The notes under the pieces: model-generated
Told to the model about the DNA's origin: nothing
Databases searched by the model: none
What the model saw: only the letters and a program-made list of their open reading frames with translations
Program-made: the position numbers and the translations under genes
From: Thermomicrobiales bacterium
Lineage (GTDB): Bacteria > Chloroflexota > Chloroflexia > Thermomicrobiales > CFX8
Length of the DNA: 64,000 bases
Assembly (NCBI GenBank): GCA_037045155.1
Contig: JBAOIG010000003.1
Coordinates: 806,001 to 870,000 of the forward strand
Direction: 5' to 3'
Shown: piece by piece, positions 33,895 through 42,336 of the stretch
Layout of the letters: each line of letters opens with the position of its first letter
Numbering within the stretch: position 1 is the stretch's first letter

Positions 33895-34575
33895 CGAAAT
33901 CACCGCATAGGGACGCGGAAACCACCCGCGTCCCAAGCTCCCTCTTGCATCCACGCACGACCCACCACCACAGTTCCACCACAATCGAGCCACCATCGAC
34001 CCACTCCGGGCACGACTGACACGACCGCACCCGTTCGCATACGTACGCGGGTTGCGGGGAGGACACGCACGCAAGAGGACGACGGGGACGGGCACGGGGC
34101 GGCGGGGAAACAAGGCTGGTGGGGGAACCCTCCCGCGGATGCGAGGACGACCACCACACCCGACCCCATCCCCATACCTTTCCGATTCCGATTGCCCATC
34201 CCCCTACCGTGGAGTCCCCTACCCGTATGAGATATTTCTTGGAACCCGGGTCGATCGAGGTCGAGGAGAGAGAACTGTGGTGCTAATGTGGTGGAAGGGG
34301 AGAGACCTTACGGGAGTGCTGTGATGACAGCAGACAGCAGATGCTGAGCGACGCTACACTCGTGGGCCGACAGGGATCCCAAGGGTACAGCAGGTGAGGC
34401 CGAGAGCGTCGTACGGACAGGAGAGACCCGAGAGGGCACGTACGTACGTATGCTATGATATGCCTCAAATTAACTATTTTAGGATCCGGTGAGTCGCTTC
34501 CTCTGGCAGGTCGGTAGATCGGATGGATAGGTGAGACCGAAGTCTGGGCTTCCCAAGCGTCGAGCGTTGCGGAAC
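33895..34575. other. Gene-free left end of the island
   Basis: No convincing gene is found in this stretch of about 680 bases. It has long biased runs: CCA/CAC-rich near 33.95-34.0 kb and GGG/GAC-rich near 34.07-34.13 kb. Palindromic ACGTACG cores occur at about 34.04 and 34.44 kb, and again near the right end at 37.33 kb. They could be recombinase arm sites, which is speculation. An extended -10 (TGCTATGAT, 34451-34459) may drive the methyltransferase gene. Confidence 0.5.
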
Positions 34576-35676
34576 ATGCCGACTTTTGAGTTCGGCTTCC
34601 GCGACAATCCGGCTACAACTGGCTACCGCCACCCTCAGCTTTCTGGGGAGCCATCCGATGACGGCGATATCCGCGTCGTTAGCCTTTTCGCTGGATGCGG
34701 CGGTCTGGATCTCGGCATCCTGGGCGGGTTCACCTATCAAAGGGAGCTATACCCGCCACTCCCGTTTCGGATCGTCGCCGCATACGACAACGATCCCCAA
34801 GCGGTCGAAACCTATCGGCTTAATCTCTCGCCTGATGTCCATGAGGTGGATCTAACCTCAGTTGATATGAATTACCTCCCCAAGGCCGATCTGCTTCTCG
34901 GAGGCTTTCCTTGCCAAGACTTTTCTTCGTCGGGGCCGAAGCAAGGCTTGGAGGGCAAGCGTGGCCGGCTTTACAGGATTATGGTCGAGTATATGGTGGC
35001 TCATCAGCCGAAGATCGTAGTGGCGGAGAACGTCCCGCACTTCGCGAAGATGCAGCGTGGGATGATCTTGCAGACAGTGCTTGCCGAGTTCGAGGATGCC
35101 GGATACGACTTCAAGGTCTGGAACCTTGATTGTCCCGATTATGGTCTCCCTCAGAACCGCGATCGGATCGTCATGGTCGGAGTCCGTAAGGATCTCCCAG
35201 GCGGCTTTCCGGTCGAACCCGCACCTATCTTTCAAGGCCGCCACCGCCCAATCGAATGGGCGATTGAAGACCTGGGGAGCGTTACCGACGAGTCAGTCAC
35301 GAACCAGAGTCAGTACTTCGTAGCCACTAAAGCGACCGCAGGGGCGGGTCAGGGGGACCAAGAGAACATTAAGGGCTCGATTGCGTACTGCGTACGTGCG
35401 AACCCGAAAGCTCGCGTGCATTTCCACTACGAGTTGGACCGCCGCCTGACGGTCCGAGAGTGTGCCCGTCTCCAATCGTTTCCTGACGAGTTCGTCTTCC
35501 CTCATGCGACCGGGCCAAACGTAATGCAGATCGGTAACGCCGTACCACCGATCGTTGGTCATCACGTTGGCCGGTCAATCGCTGAACATTTTGAGCGGCT
35601 CGCCACCCAAAGGGAACTCGGATCTCATCTGAGAGAGCGTCGTCCGGTGCAGCTCACACTCGCTGCCGACGACTGA
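34576..35676 (+). CDS. DNA (cytosine-5-)-methyltransferase of a type II R-M system
   Basis: The protein (about 366 aa) has all main m5C-methyltransferase motifs in order. These are motif I SLFAGCGGLDLG, motif IV with the catalytic Cys in LLGGFPCQDFSSSG, motif VI VVAENVP, motif VIII QNRDRIVMVGV, a target-recognition segment of about 80 residues, and motif X MQIGNAVPP near the end. It protects the host DNA from the partner endonuclease by methylating a cytosine; the recognition site cannot be read. The start is ATG 34576, or GTG 34531 upstream. The endonuclease gene follows after 25 bases. Confidence 0.95.
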   Translation: MPTFEFGFRDNPATTGYRHPQLSGEPSDDGDIRVVSLFAGCGGLDLGILGGFTYQRELYPPLPFRIVAAYDNDPQAVETYRLNLSPDVHEVDLTSVDMNYLPKADLLLGGFPCQDFSSSGPKQGLEGKRGRLYRIMVEYMVAHQPKIVVAENVPHFAKMQRGMILQTVLAEFEDAGYDFKVWNLDCPDYGLPQNRDRIVMVGVRKDLPGGFPVEPAPIFQGRHRPIEWAIEDLGSVTDESVTNQSQYFVATKATAGAGQGDQENIKGSIAYCVRANPKARVHFHYELDRRLTVRECARLQSFPDEFVFPHATGPNVMQIGNAVPPIVGHHVGRSIAEHFERLATQRELGSHLRERRPVQLTLAADD

Positions 35677-35701
35677 CTGAAAACGGTGAGGGAGTCTGGT
35701 C

Positions 35702-36520
35702 GTGTCGATGTCCGTAGATCCACAAGCAAGCGACGACCGCTATGTGGAGATCTTTCTAACGCCGCTACGGAAGTGCGTGGATTACAGACCGGCGTTTGGG
35801 CAGAGTCAAGAGGATGGCTTCTCACTCACCCAGTTCATGACCCTCTATGGCGGAGATCCGCTATATCACTGGATTGGCTTGGATTCGGAGCTTATGTATG
35901 CCGCCCATAAAGCAGGCGGCGGCATGACCTCGGTATATCGTCAGTTGGGCGTCGGCTGTGAGCGGTTCTTTCGGGCGATAGCGATGGACTCGCTGAACCT
36001 GTCACTACCAGAAGTCGTATGGAGTTATCAGTTAGTGAGCGACCAGGGGAGAACACAGACACTGTCATTAGACGCCCGTATCGCGGCGAGGGATATCAAG
36101 GACGTCGCTGCGAGAGAGCGAGTCCTCGACTGGATCGAGCGGTCATCGGTGAGTCTTGGGGTCAATCTTGACGCCATTAATTTCCAAGGGGCGGTGTTCG
36201 AGGTTCGGCAGGGCTACAAGAGTGCAGACTCGAAGCGTCAGAATGCTGACCTCCGAAGTGGGGGGCGTGCCCACACTGAAGGATACCTGCCCGTGATCAT
36301 GCTGTTTTCCCGGCAGGTGAACAGAACGGTTGAGCGTAGGTATCGTGGTGCCGGACTACTGGTTCTCGCGGGAGATACGACCGGACCTGATACGGAGAGT
36401 ACCTATCAGTTCTGCAAGAACGTCGTGGGGTTCGATGCCGCAGCGTTCTTTCAAAGAAACGCCAGTCGGCTCCGTGGCGAGGTTGAGGCGATTTTGAAGG
36501 GACTGCTGTCTCCGCAGTAG
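35702..36520 (+). CDS. Putative type II restriction endonuclease (ApaLI-like)
   Basis: The 272-aa protein follows an m5C methyltransferase closely, the usual order of a type II pair. The segment GAVFEVRQGYKSADSKRQNA (about residues 160-180) holds a nuclease-type acidic residue and lysine pattern, E-V-R plus K, followed by YLPVIMLFSRQ. From memory this resembles the ApaLI/XbaI-like endonuclease family, which I could not check. The C-terminus, with TYQFCKNVVGFDAAAFFQRN, is also of that style. Start choice: GTG 35702 or ATG 35708. If the family call is wrong, it is still most probably the cognate nuclease from position and size. Confidence 0.65.
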   Translation: MSMSVDPQASDDRYVEIFLTPLRKCVDYRPAFGQSQEDGFSLTQFMTLYGGDPLYHWIGLDSELMYAAHKAGGGMTSVYRQLGVGCERFFRAIAMDSLNLSLPEVVWSYQLVSDQGRTQTLSLDARIAARDIKDVAARERVLDWIERSSVSLGVNLDAINFQGAVFEVRQGYKSADSKRQNADLRSGGRAHTEGYLPVIMLFSRQVNRTVERRYRGAGLLVLAGDTTGPDTESTYQFCKNVVGFDAAAFFQRNASRLRGEVEAILKGLLSPQ

Positions 36521-36540
36521 CCGTCGGCTAGGAGGCTACA

Positions 36541-36840
36541 GTGAACGTGATGTCCGAGCCTGTCACCGCCTACATGAGTCGACTTCGGGAACTCGCTCGT
36601 GGCTCGACCCACATTGAGCGGTTCTACTTGTTCCTGGGCGACGAACAGCTCTACGACCTCGAATACGAACTCAGCAACTCCGACCACGCACGGCAGTTTA
36701 TGGAGACGCTCATGGATCAGTACCGGCAGTGGAAGTCCGAGGTGGGTCCGGAGAAGTGGGGCGAACAAGAACTATATCCTCGACGAGTTGGACACGGACT
36801 AACCGGTGCCGGGCTGCGAGCGATCAGTATGGCGACGTGA
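36541..36840 (+). CDS. Small island protein of unknown function
   Basis: I do not recognise this 99-aa product. AGGAGG lies five bases before the GTG start and 20 bases after the endonuclease stop, so it is likely the third gene of the R-M operon. Residues 10-75 are charged and helical, with YMSRLRELARGSTHIERFYL and ARQFMETLMDQYRQWKSEV; the last 20 residues look random. It could modulate the endonuclease, but it lacks a clear helix-turn-helix like R-M controller proteins. It overlaps the 3' end of the convergent gene. Confidence 0.5.
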   Translation: MNVMSEPVTAYMSRLRELARGSTHIERFYLFLGDEQLYDLEYELSNSDHARQFMETLMDQYRQWKSEVGPEKWGEQELYPRRVGHGLTGAGLRAISMAT

Positions 36841-37119
36841 GGGGGTGACCGGGGACCCGGGGATACCTGATGGAGGTGCCGCATCCTCCTTCACCCGGTG
36901 GAACGTGAATCCCGCCACGTACGGGTGGTCGGGGTTGAGCCACTGCTCCAACACAAACGGGATCGCGAGGCACTCGTCCCGGGCGTGGAACTTCGCACCG
37001 TCCCAATCGGCCTCGATATAGTCCTCGTCGTCCTCGATCTCCTGCTGGCATGCGTCGCAGACGGCTATGACTCCTCCCTCTCTTGCGTGGCGGGGCCGGG
37101 CGGTCTCCCGACCCCACAC
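36799..37119 (-). CDS. Small CxxC protein, possibly zinc-binding
   Basis: The 106-aa frame contains AVCDACQQEIEDDEDYIEAD near residue 20 and HARDECLAIPFVL, giving three cysteines in a zinc-ribbon-like start. It continues with LNPDHPYVAGFTFHRVKEDA. The family is unknown to me. The GTG start at 37119 has AGGGTAG upstream. The frame converges with, and overlaps by 42 bases, the plus-strand small gene. It is the only minus-strand frame in the island with natural-looking composition. Confidence 0.4.
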   Translation of the reverse strand: MWGRETARPRHAREGGVIAVCDACQQEIEDDEDYIEADWDGAKFHARDECLAIPFVLEQWLNPDHPYVAGFTFHRVKEDAAPPSGIPGSPVTPSRRHTDRSQPGTG

Positions 37120-37360
37120 AATTCTACCCTGGCTAGACTGTGAGGGACTATCCGAGCGTCACGAGCTCGACGGTGTCAGGGCGCCACAGTTGAGCGTCGG
37201 AGATCCCAGCATCCACCGATTCGACCGCGACCCGGCTCGGCATTGACTTATCACAATAGGCACCTGGAGGGATCCCATTCCTGGCCTAGAGGCAAGATTT
37301 TGGTCGTTCGGCGGGACCGCCTACCGCGTACGTACGCGACATCAGGGGTGGACGCGGGAA
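37120..37360. other. Gene-free right end of the island
   Basis: No gene is seen between the CxxC frame and the right repeat. A TACGTACG-type palindrome (CGTACGTACG) lies at about 37326-37335, some 25 bases before the repeat. Confidence 0.5.
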
Positions 37361-37403
37361 TTGCGGACCAAAAGGTCGGGGGTTCAAATCCCTCCGGGCG
37401 TAC
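37361..37403 (+). repeat. Attachment-site direct repeat, right copy (native tRNA-Arg 3' end)
   Basis: Identical to 33852-33894. It is followed within eight bases by a strong terminator, so this copy is the original tRNA 3' end. Confidence 0.9.
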
Positions 37404-37410
37404 TCAATAG

Positions 37411-37437
37411 GGCTCCTGCGGTGGCAGGAGCCTTTTT
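37411..37437 (+). terminator. Displaced terminator of tRNA-Arg
   Basis: GGCTCCTGC (37411-37419) pairs with GCAGGAGCC (37424-37432) and is followed by TTTTT. It belongs to the tRNA-Arg transcription unit but now stands 3.5 kb from the tRNA body. Confidence 0.85.
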
Positions 37438-37481
37438 CGTGCCCGTTGGCGTGCTTTCAACTGTCCGGTATACTTCCCGAC

Positions 37482-37569
37482 GGAGAGGTGTCCGAGTGGT
37501 TGAAGGTGCCGATCTCGAAAATCGGTGTGGCTGATGAGGTCACCGTGGGTTCGAATCCCACCCTCTCCG
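37482..37569 (+). tRNA. tRNA-Ser(CGA)
   Basis: Acceptor GGAGAGG/CCTCTCC, anticodon stem CCGAT/ATCGG with loop CTCGAAA (anticodon CGA), a long class II variable arm and T arm GGTTCGAATCC. Discriminator G, CCA not encoded. Confidence 0.95.
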
Positions 37570-37653
37570 CGGATCTGCAACCAGTCGCTCGCGTTCACCT
37601 GACAGCGCCGAAGAACGCTGGGCGCTGAGCGCGAGCGGCTGGTTTGTGTCTCT

Positions 37654-37743
37654 GGAAGGGTCGCATAGTTGGCCTAGTGCGCGCGCCTGGAAAGCGCGTA
37701 GGCGGGACCTCTCGCCTCGCGGGTTCGAATCCCGCCCCTTCCG
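37654..37743 (+). tRNA. tRNA-Ser(GGA)
   Basis: Acceptor GGAAGGG/CCCTTCC, anticodon stem CGCGC/GCGCG with loop CTGGAAA (anticodon GGA), a long variable arm and T arm GGTTCGAATCC. It follows the other tRNA-Ser by 84 bases. Confidence 0.95.
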
Positions 37744-37768
37744 CACCGAAACACCCCCATCGCCCGAT

Positions 37769-38731
37769 TCACCACCACCGCAGACGGCGGAACGTCCAGC
37801 CCAGCGCCACCGCGATGATTGCCATCCCCGCCAGCGCACCAACGTAGCCGAATCGCCAGTCGAGCCCCGGGATATACCTGAAATTCATCCCATACAGGCC
37901 CGCAATCAATGCCAGCGTCATCAGAATGATGCTGGCAACAGTCAGCGTTCGCACAGACTGGTTGAGGTCGTTAGACACGACTGTCAAGTGGACGTCGATG
38001 ATCGTCGAGAGAATATCGCGGTAGCCGTCGATGGTATCGGTGACGCGGATAACGTGATCGTAGACATCCTGGAAGTAGGTCACCGATGTGCCACCGAGAA
38101 GCGGGAACTCGCGACGCGTGAACGCATTGAAGACCTCTCGCGTCGGCGCGATAAGCCGGCGCATCTCCAGAAGCACGCGCTTGAGACGGAACACCTGCTC
38201 GACCGTCCCTGTTCCATCGTTGGAAAAGACCAGCGCTTCGAGGTCTTCGATCCGATCTCCGATCGCGTCCATCGCCGGGAAGTAGCCATCGACGATTGTG
38301 TCCGAGATTGTGTAGACAAGCATTGACGGGTCGACCTGTCGCTCGCCTTGGCAATGCTCGGCCCAACGTCGAGCGGCGACGGTTATCTCCTCGATCGCGT
38401 TGTATTGCACGGTGACAACGGCGCGAGCCGTGATGAAGACCGCTAACTCCCGCAGGATCGGCCGCTGATCACCATCGGAAAGTGTCAGCGAGTAGAGGAC
38501 GACAAGCAGGTGGGTAGGATACTCCTCGACCTTCGGTCGCTGGTGAGGTCGCTGGACATTTTCGATAGCCAGCGGATGAAACGCAAACAGCCGCCCGATC
38601 TGGTCGATCTCGTTGCTGGTCGGGTTCACAACGTCGAGCCAGATCCAGTCCGATGGCGACTTCGGAATCTGATCGAACGACACGTTGCGAAAAAGCTGAT
38701 CCGCCTTGGAATCGAAGAGGCGAAAGGTCAC
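37769..38731 (-). CDS. corA: CorA-type magnesium/cobalt transporter
   Basis: The 320-aa protein has the CorA layout: a cytoplasmic alpha/beta domain and long helix, then two C-terminal membrane helices with the signature YGMNF at the end of the first. It forms pentameric Mg2+/Co2+ channels in the membrane. GTG 38731 overlaps the ribokinase stop (GTGA), indicating coupling. It is the last gene of the minus-strand operon that begins at moxR. Confidence 0.9.
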   Translation of the reverse strand: MTFRLFDSKADQLFRNVSFDQIPKSPSDWIWLDVVNPTSNEIDQIGRLFAFHPLAIENVQRPHQRPKVEEYPTHLLVVLYSLTLSDGDQRPILRELAVFITARAVVTVQYNAIEEITVAARRWAEHCQGERQVDPSMLVYTISDTIVDGYFPAMDAIGDRIEDLEALVFSNDGTGTVEQVFRLKRVLLEMRRLIAPTREVFNAFTRREFPLLGGTSVTYFQDVYDHVIRVTDTIDGYRDILSTIIDVHLTVVSNDLNQSVRTLTVASIILMTLALIAGLYGMNFRYIPGLDWRFGYVGALAGMAIIAVALGWTFRRLRWW

Positions 38732-39657
38732 ATGAGCCCGCGTTCAGACATCGCAGTGACGATTGCCGCCCGCTCCGGCATCGACGGTTGGGCGCCGGGC
38801 ACGGTAACAGCCAGCGACCCGGCGACGACCGCGGCGGCCACAGCGTCATCCAGTGACGCGCCATCGGCGAGCCAGGCGGCAAGCACGCCACAGAAACAAT
38901 CGCCAGCGCCAGTCGTATCGACGACATCGACCGTCGGGGCGGGGAATATGCGTACTCCTGCCTCGTCGGCGACAACAGCGCCGGCTGGGCCGATCGTGAT
39001 GATCGCCGTGCGTGGTCCAAACGCGAGAAGCTGCATCGCGGCGGTCGCCGCGCCGGCAACGTCGGACGCCTCGACCGCATAACCGAGGATAGCCGAGGCC
39101 TCGGATTCGTTGCAGATCAGAATATCGACACTACCGAGGATCTCGATCACTCGCGGGTCGAATGGCGCGGCATTCAAGAGAGCAAGCCCGGTTCGCGGGG
39201 CAATGAATCCTGCGCGAATCGCATCGAACGCGGCCTCGAGGACCGCGCTTAGGACATCGAAGCCTGCGGATACTGCCGCAACCGATTGCTCGGGCTGGAC
39301 GAGATCATTCGAGCCAGGCACAACGACGATCTGATTCTCTCCGGAGAAGTCGACCACGATCTGTGCCACACCGGATGTCGCCTCGGGGATCTCTGTGAGA
39401 TATGTCAGGTCGATCCCTTCTGCCGCTAGCTCATCGCGACGCGCGGCGCCGAAGGCATCATCGCCAATAGCGCCGACAAATCTCACCTCTGCGCCGGCCC
39501 GTCTTGCCGCGACTGCCTGGTTCGCGCCCTTGCCGCCCGGATAAACCGCGAATGCCGTCCCGAACACTGTCTCGCCGGCACTTGGCAGCCGAGCCGCCCG
39601 GCTGACGAGATCGGTATTACTACTGCCGATGACAACGACTCTGCCCACGTCAGTCAC
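38728..39657 (-). CDS. rbsK: Ribokinase (PfkB family)
   Basis: The 309-aa sugar kinase has the PfkB signature 1 region GGKGANQAVAARRAGAEVRF near residue 37 and signature 2 DTTGAGDCFCGVLAAWLADG near residue 246, including the catalytic Asp. The N-terminus VVVIGSSNTDLV is ribokinase-like. It phosphorylates ribose, or a related sugar or nucleoside, with ATP. There are no ribose transport genes nearby; it is placed by position with corA, with four overlapping bases, after the transglutaminase gene. Confidence 0.85.
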   Translation of the reverse strand: MTDVGRVVVIGSSNTDLVSRAARLPSAGETVFGTAFAVYPGGKGANQAVAARRAGAEVRFVGAIGDDAFGAARRDELAAEGIDLTYLTEIPEATSGVAQIVVDFSGENQIVVVPGSNDLVQPEQSVAAVSAGFDVLSAVLEAAFDAIRAGFIAPRTGLALLNAAPFDPRVIEILGSVDILICNESEASAILGYAVEASDVAGAATAAMQLLAFGPRTAIITIGPAGAVVADEAGVRIFPAPTVDVVDTTGAGDCFCGVLAAWLADGASLDDAVAAAVVAGSLAVTVPGAQPSMPERAAIVTAMSERGLM

Positions 39658-39675
39658 TCCTCGGTCTACGAGCGA

Positions 39676-42336
39676 CTACCAGTCGAGATCGTCGTCCTGG
39701 TCGTCTTCGTGGCGGTTCGTCCACGGCGCGAACCGGCTGAAGAAGTGTTTCACGAGGAGTCCGCGGAGGCGAAGCCAGGCCTGCCGGCCACGAAGAAGAT
39801 CGGTCTGTGGCACCGGCCGGCCACCATATGTCTCGCGGACGTACAAGTCGGCGAGGTAGGACGTCGGCCCGCGAGTCCCCGGAACCTCGGTCGCCACCGA
39901 CCTCGCGATCTCATGCGGGGTCATCGATGGATCGACATGGATCCCGCCCCAGCCTGCGCCGCGGATTGTTTTCGCGTAGAGCTGGCCGGTCGGTGACAGA
40001 CCGCGCATGCCACGTAACCAGAAGAACGCAAGGGTCAACGTGCCCAGCATCAGCGCTGCAATCGCGGCCCGGATTGCCCACTCGAGGCGAGACACCGGCT
40101 GCTGGCGGTTGGTCGCGCCGACGCCGGCTCCCGTCGGAAGGTCATTCTGGTCGCGCAGGAATGCGCTATCGTCCGGCAATGGGCCGCCGATACCACCAGA
40201 TTCGCGATCGATTGCGCCAGCCGCTGGATTTGCGGGCGCGGCTGGTTCGCGATTGAAGGCCGTTCGCGACGCCGTCGGCTCGAACGGCACCCAGCCATAG
40301 CCGGCCAAGTACACCTCGGGCCAGGCGTGGGCGTTCCGCTCCCGATACAGGAATCCGCCCGCGTCCTTGTCACGATCCGCCGGGAAGAATCCTGTCACCA
40401 TCCGCGTGGGCAGGCCGATCTCGCGGGCCATCACGATGAACGCCGAGGCGTAGTATTCGCAATATCCCTTGTGCGAATCGAAGAGGACGAAGTCCACAAC
40501 ATCGCGCCCGGCCGGTGGAAACTCGACATCCTCGCTATATTCGATCGCGGTTCGCAGATAGGCCTCGATCGCTTTGGCCTGGTCGTACGGCGTCTGAGCA
40601 CCCTGAGTAACCTCGAAGGCCAGGGCGCGGGTACGATCGGTGACGGTGTCCGGGAGTTGCAAATATCGGTCTCGGATTGCCTGTGGAACATCGGCGGCGC
40701 TGCTCTGGCGGAGGTCTTCGCTCTTCGCCTTCGTCTCCAGCGCATCGACCTTGTATGTCTCTCCCGACGCCAATCCGTCTCGGGCATAGATCGCCTCGAC
40801 GCCACCGATATCGGGGAAGTTACCGGAGTATGTTAGTGAGGTGGCACGGTAGGTGGTGGCGTCGATTGTGTATTCAAACGTGATGCCTCGCGCTGCAAGG
40901 AGCTGACGTTCGGCCGTGATATCTTCGGACTCAGGCCGAAAGCGGGGCGGTGTCGTATCGTCGGGGAGTACGGTCGGCGTCAGTTCGACGGCCGGGCTTG
41001 CATCGCTGACCGCTGTTGCTGAGGCGGGAGTGGGTGTAGCCAGGTCCGGAGGAGTGAAGTCATACTGTTGTAGCAGCAAGACGAGCCGCTGCAGCTCGCG
41101 CGGCACTGTCGAAGGCGCGTCGACGGCCAGGTCCACTTCGGCCCGGTCAACGATCTTCCACGGCACAACGAGGTTCACTCCGCGGTCCGAGCTGAGGAAT
41201 GTCTCTGGCGCGAAGACGAGCGCGCCACGGGGGCGCTCCACGCGGATCGTGTATTCGGTCTTCTCGCGGGTCTTGAGTGCCTGGTCGCCGACATCGACCG
41301 CCTCGCCAGCTCGCATCTCGATCTGCGGCTGAAGCGGCCTGAGCTGACCACTCGCATCGGTGGTCTGGGAGACATCCGACTCCCACCCGCGTCCCGTGTA
41401 GGTCGCATACCGATGCGCGGCGAGGTACGGCGCAGTCGGCTCGCCGGTGACGAGAACGACCGGAGCATCGCTCAAGCGCAACGGGCCACCCAGGTCGAAG
41501 CTATCGGAGAAGGCGGCGTACCCGCCGATACCACCGCCTCCGGGGCCACGAATACCGGTGAACCAACTGTTGAACCGCTGTTCAACTGCCCGCCAGGGAC
41601 CGTTAACACTCAACCATGTATCGTGAAGCTGCCCACTCTGGACACTGGCCGGAAAGATCCAGCCAAACATCAGGACGAACATCGCTAGATACGTCGCCGC
41701 CCACATCGCGTGCCAGCCGATTGACGACGGATAGTCGATTCGCTGACGACGCCAGTTCGTCTCTCGCTCGAGCATCCGAAACCGAACGAGGAGGAGTATT
41801 GCGAAGAAGAGGTACAGGACAACTAGCCCGGTCGGCACGCGCAGGCTATAGCCGAGATTGATGAAGAGCAGCAAACCCGGGAACACGAGCGCCGGCCAGA
41901 TCCAGCGGGCTCGGAACACGAACCAGACCGATCCGAACGCCAGCAGCAACGTCAAGATCGACACAAGCAGCACAAACAGATACAGGTCGTCGATCTGCTT
42001 GCCGCCAGCGATCTGGTTGATCCAGTTGCCGAACCGATCCATCAGCCAGGAAAGCTTCTCTCGGCGGTTCCCGAGCCGGTCGTCCAAATAGACCGTCATC
42101 TGATAGAGGACGACAACGACGCCGCCCGTGAGCGCGAGCAGGCTTGCGATCCAGCCGGGAATGCGTTGCTGCTTCGCGACGATAAGGCCAGAGATCAGCC
42201 CGTACAGCATGATCCGATTCAGGATCTGAAGCCCATCGGCCCAGTCCGCCTGTCGAAGCGACCAGATTGCTACAAACACCACCAGCGATGTGAGAATAAA
42301 CGTCGACCAGCCCTCGCGGAGCGCAAGACGATTCAT
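39676..42336 (-). CDS. Transglutaminase-like membrane protein (TgpA type)
   Basis: The 886-aa protein begins with about seven membrane segments (residues 10-220), followed by a large extracytoplasmic region. The transglutaminase-like core has GYCEYYASAFIVMAREIGLPTRMVTGF with Cys, NAHAWPEVYLAGYGWVPFEPT with His and Asp-equivalent. A further membrane helix and a C-terminal cytoplasmic DUF4129-like part follow. The set MoxR, DUF58, transglutaminase is common and thought to act in envelope-protein processing or crosslinking. A Pro/Thr/Ala-rich linker sits at about residues 435-465. It overlaps the PrsW gene by four bases. Confidence 0.9.
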   Translation of the reverse strand: MNRLALREGWSTFILTSLVVFVAIWSLRQADWADGLQILNRIMLYGLISGLIVAKQQRIPGWIASLLALTGGVVVVLYQMTVYLDDRLGNRREKLSWLMDRFGNWINQIAGGKQIDDLYLFVLLVSILTLLLAFGSVWFVFRARWIWPALVFPGLLLFINLGYSLRVPTGLVVLYLFFAILLLVRFRMLERETNWRRQRIDYPSSIGWHAMWAATYLAMFVLMFGWIFPASVQSGQLHDTWLSVNGPWRAVEQRFNSWFTGIRGPGGGGIGGYAAFSDSFDLGGPLRLSDAPVVLVTGEPTAPYLAAHRYATYTGRGWESDVSQTTDASGQLRPLQPQIEMRAGEAVDVGDQALKTREKTEYTIRVERPRGALVFAPETFLSSDRGVNLVVPWKIVDRAEVDLAVDAPSTVPRELQRLVLLLQQYDFTPPDLATPTPASATAVSDASPAVELTPTVLPDDTTPPRFRPESEDITAERQLLAARGITFEYTIDATTYRATSLTYSGNFPDIGGVEAIYARDGLASGETYKVDALETKAKSEDLRQSSAADVPQAIRDRYLQLPDTVTDRTRALAFEVTQGAQTPYDQAKAIEAYLRTAIEYSEDVEFPPAGRDVVDFVLFDSHKGYCEYYASAFIVMAREIGLPTRMVTGFFPADRDKDAGGFLYRERNAHAWPEVYLAGYGWVPFEPTASRTAFNREPAAPANPAAGAIDRESGGIGGPLPDDSAFLRDQNDLPTGAGVGATNRQQPVSRLEWAIRAAIAALMLGTLTLAFFWLRGMRGLSPTGQLYAKTIRGAGWGGIHVDPSMTPHEIARSVATEVPGTRGPTSYLADLYVRETYGGRPVPQTDLLRGRQAWLRLRGLLVKHFFSRFAPWTNRHEDDQDDDLDW

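Larger units (their letters stand above)
33895..37403 (+). mobile_element. Restriction-modification island integrated in tRNA-Arg
   Basis: The 3.5-kb segment lies between the two 43-bp tRNA-derived repeats. It holds an m5C methyltransferase, a putative type II endonuclease and two small genes. No integrase, excisionase or transposase can be seen in it, so it was mobilised in trans or has lost its integrase. Sequence at both ends is compositionally different from the flanking genes, with C/A-rich and G/A-rich runs. Confidence 0.8.

Noticed and set aside
33900..34324. Short frames in the left end of the island
   Set aside because: They consist of low-complexity Gly/Arg/Thr/Pro residues from biased DNA, with no ribosome-binding site or conserved pattern.
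37404..37842. Minus-strand frames over the tRNA-Ser pair
   Set aside because: They read through tRNA genes in antisense, a frequent false gene call, and have no support.
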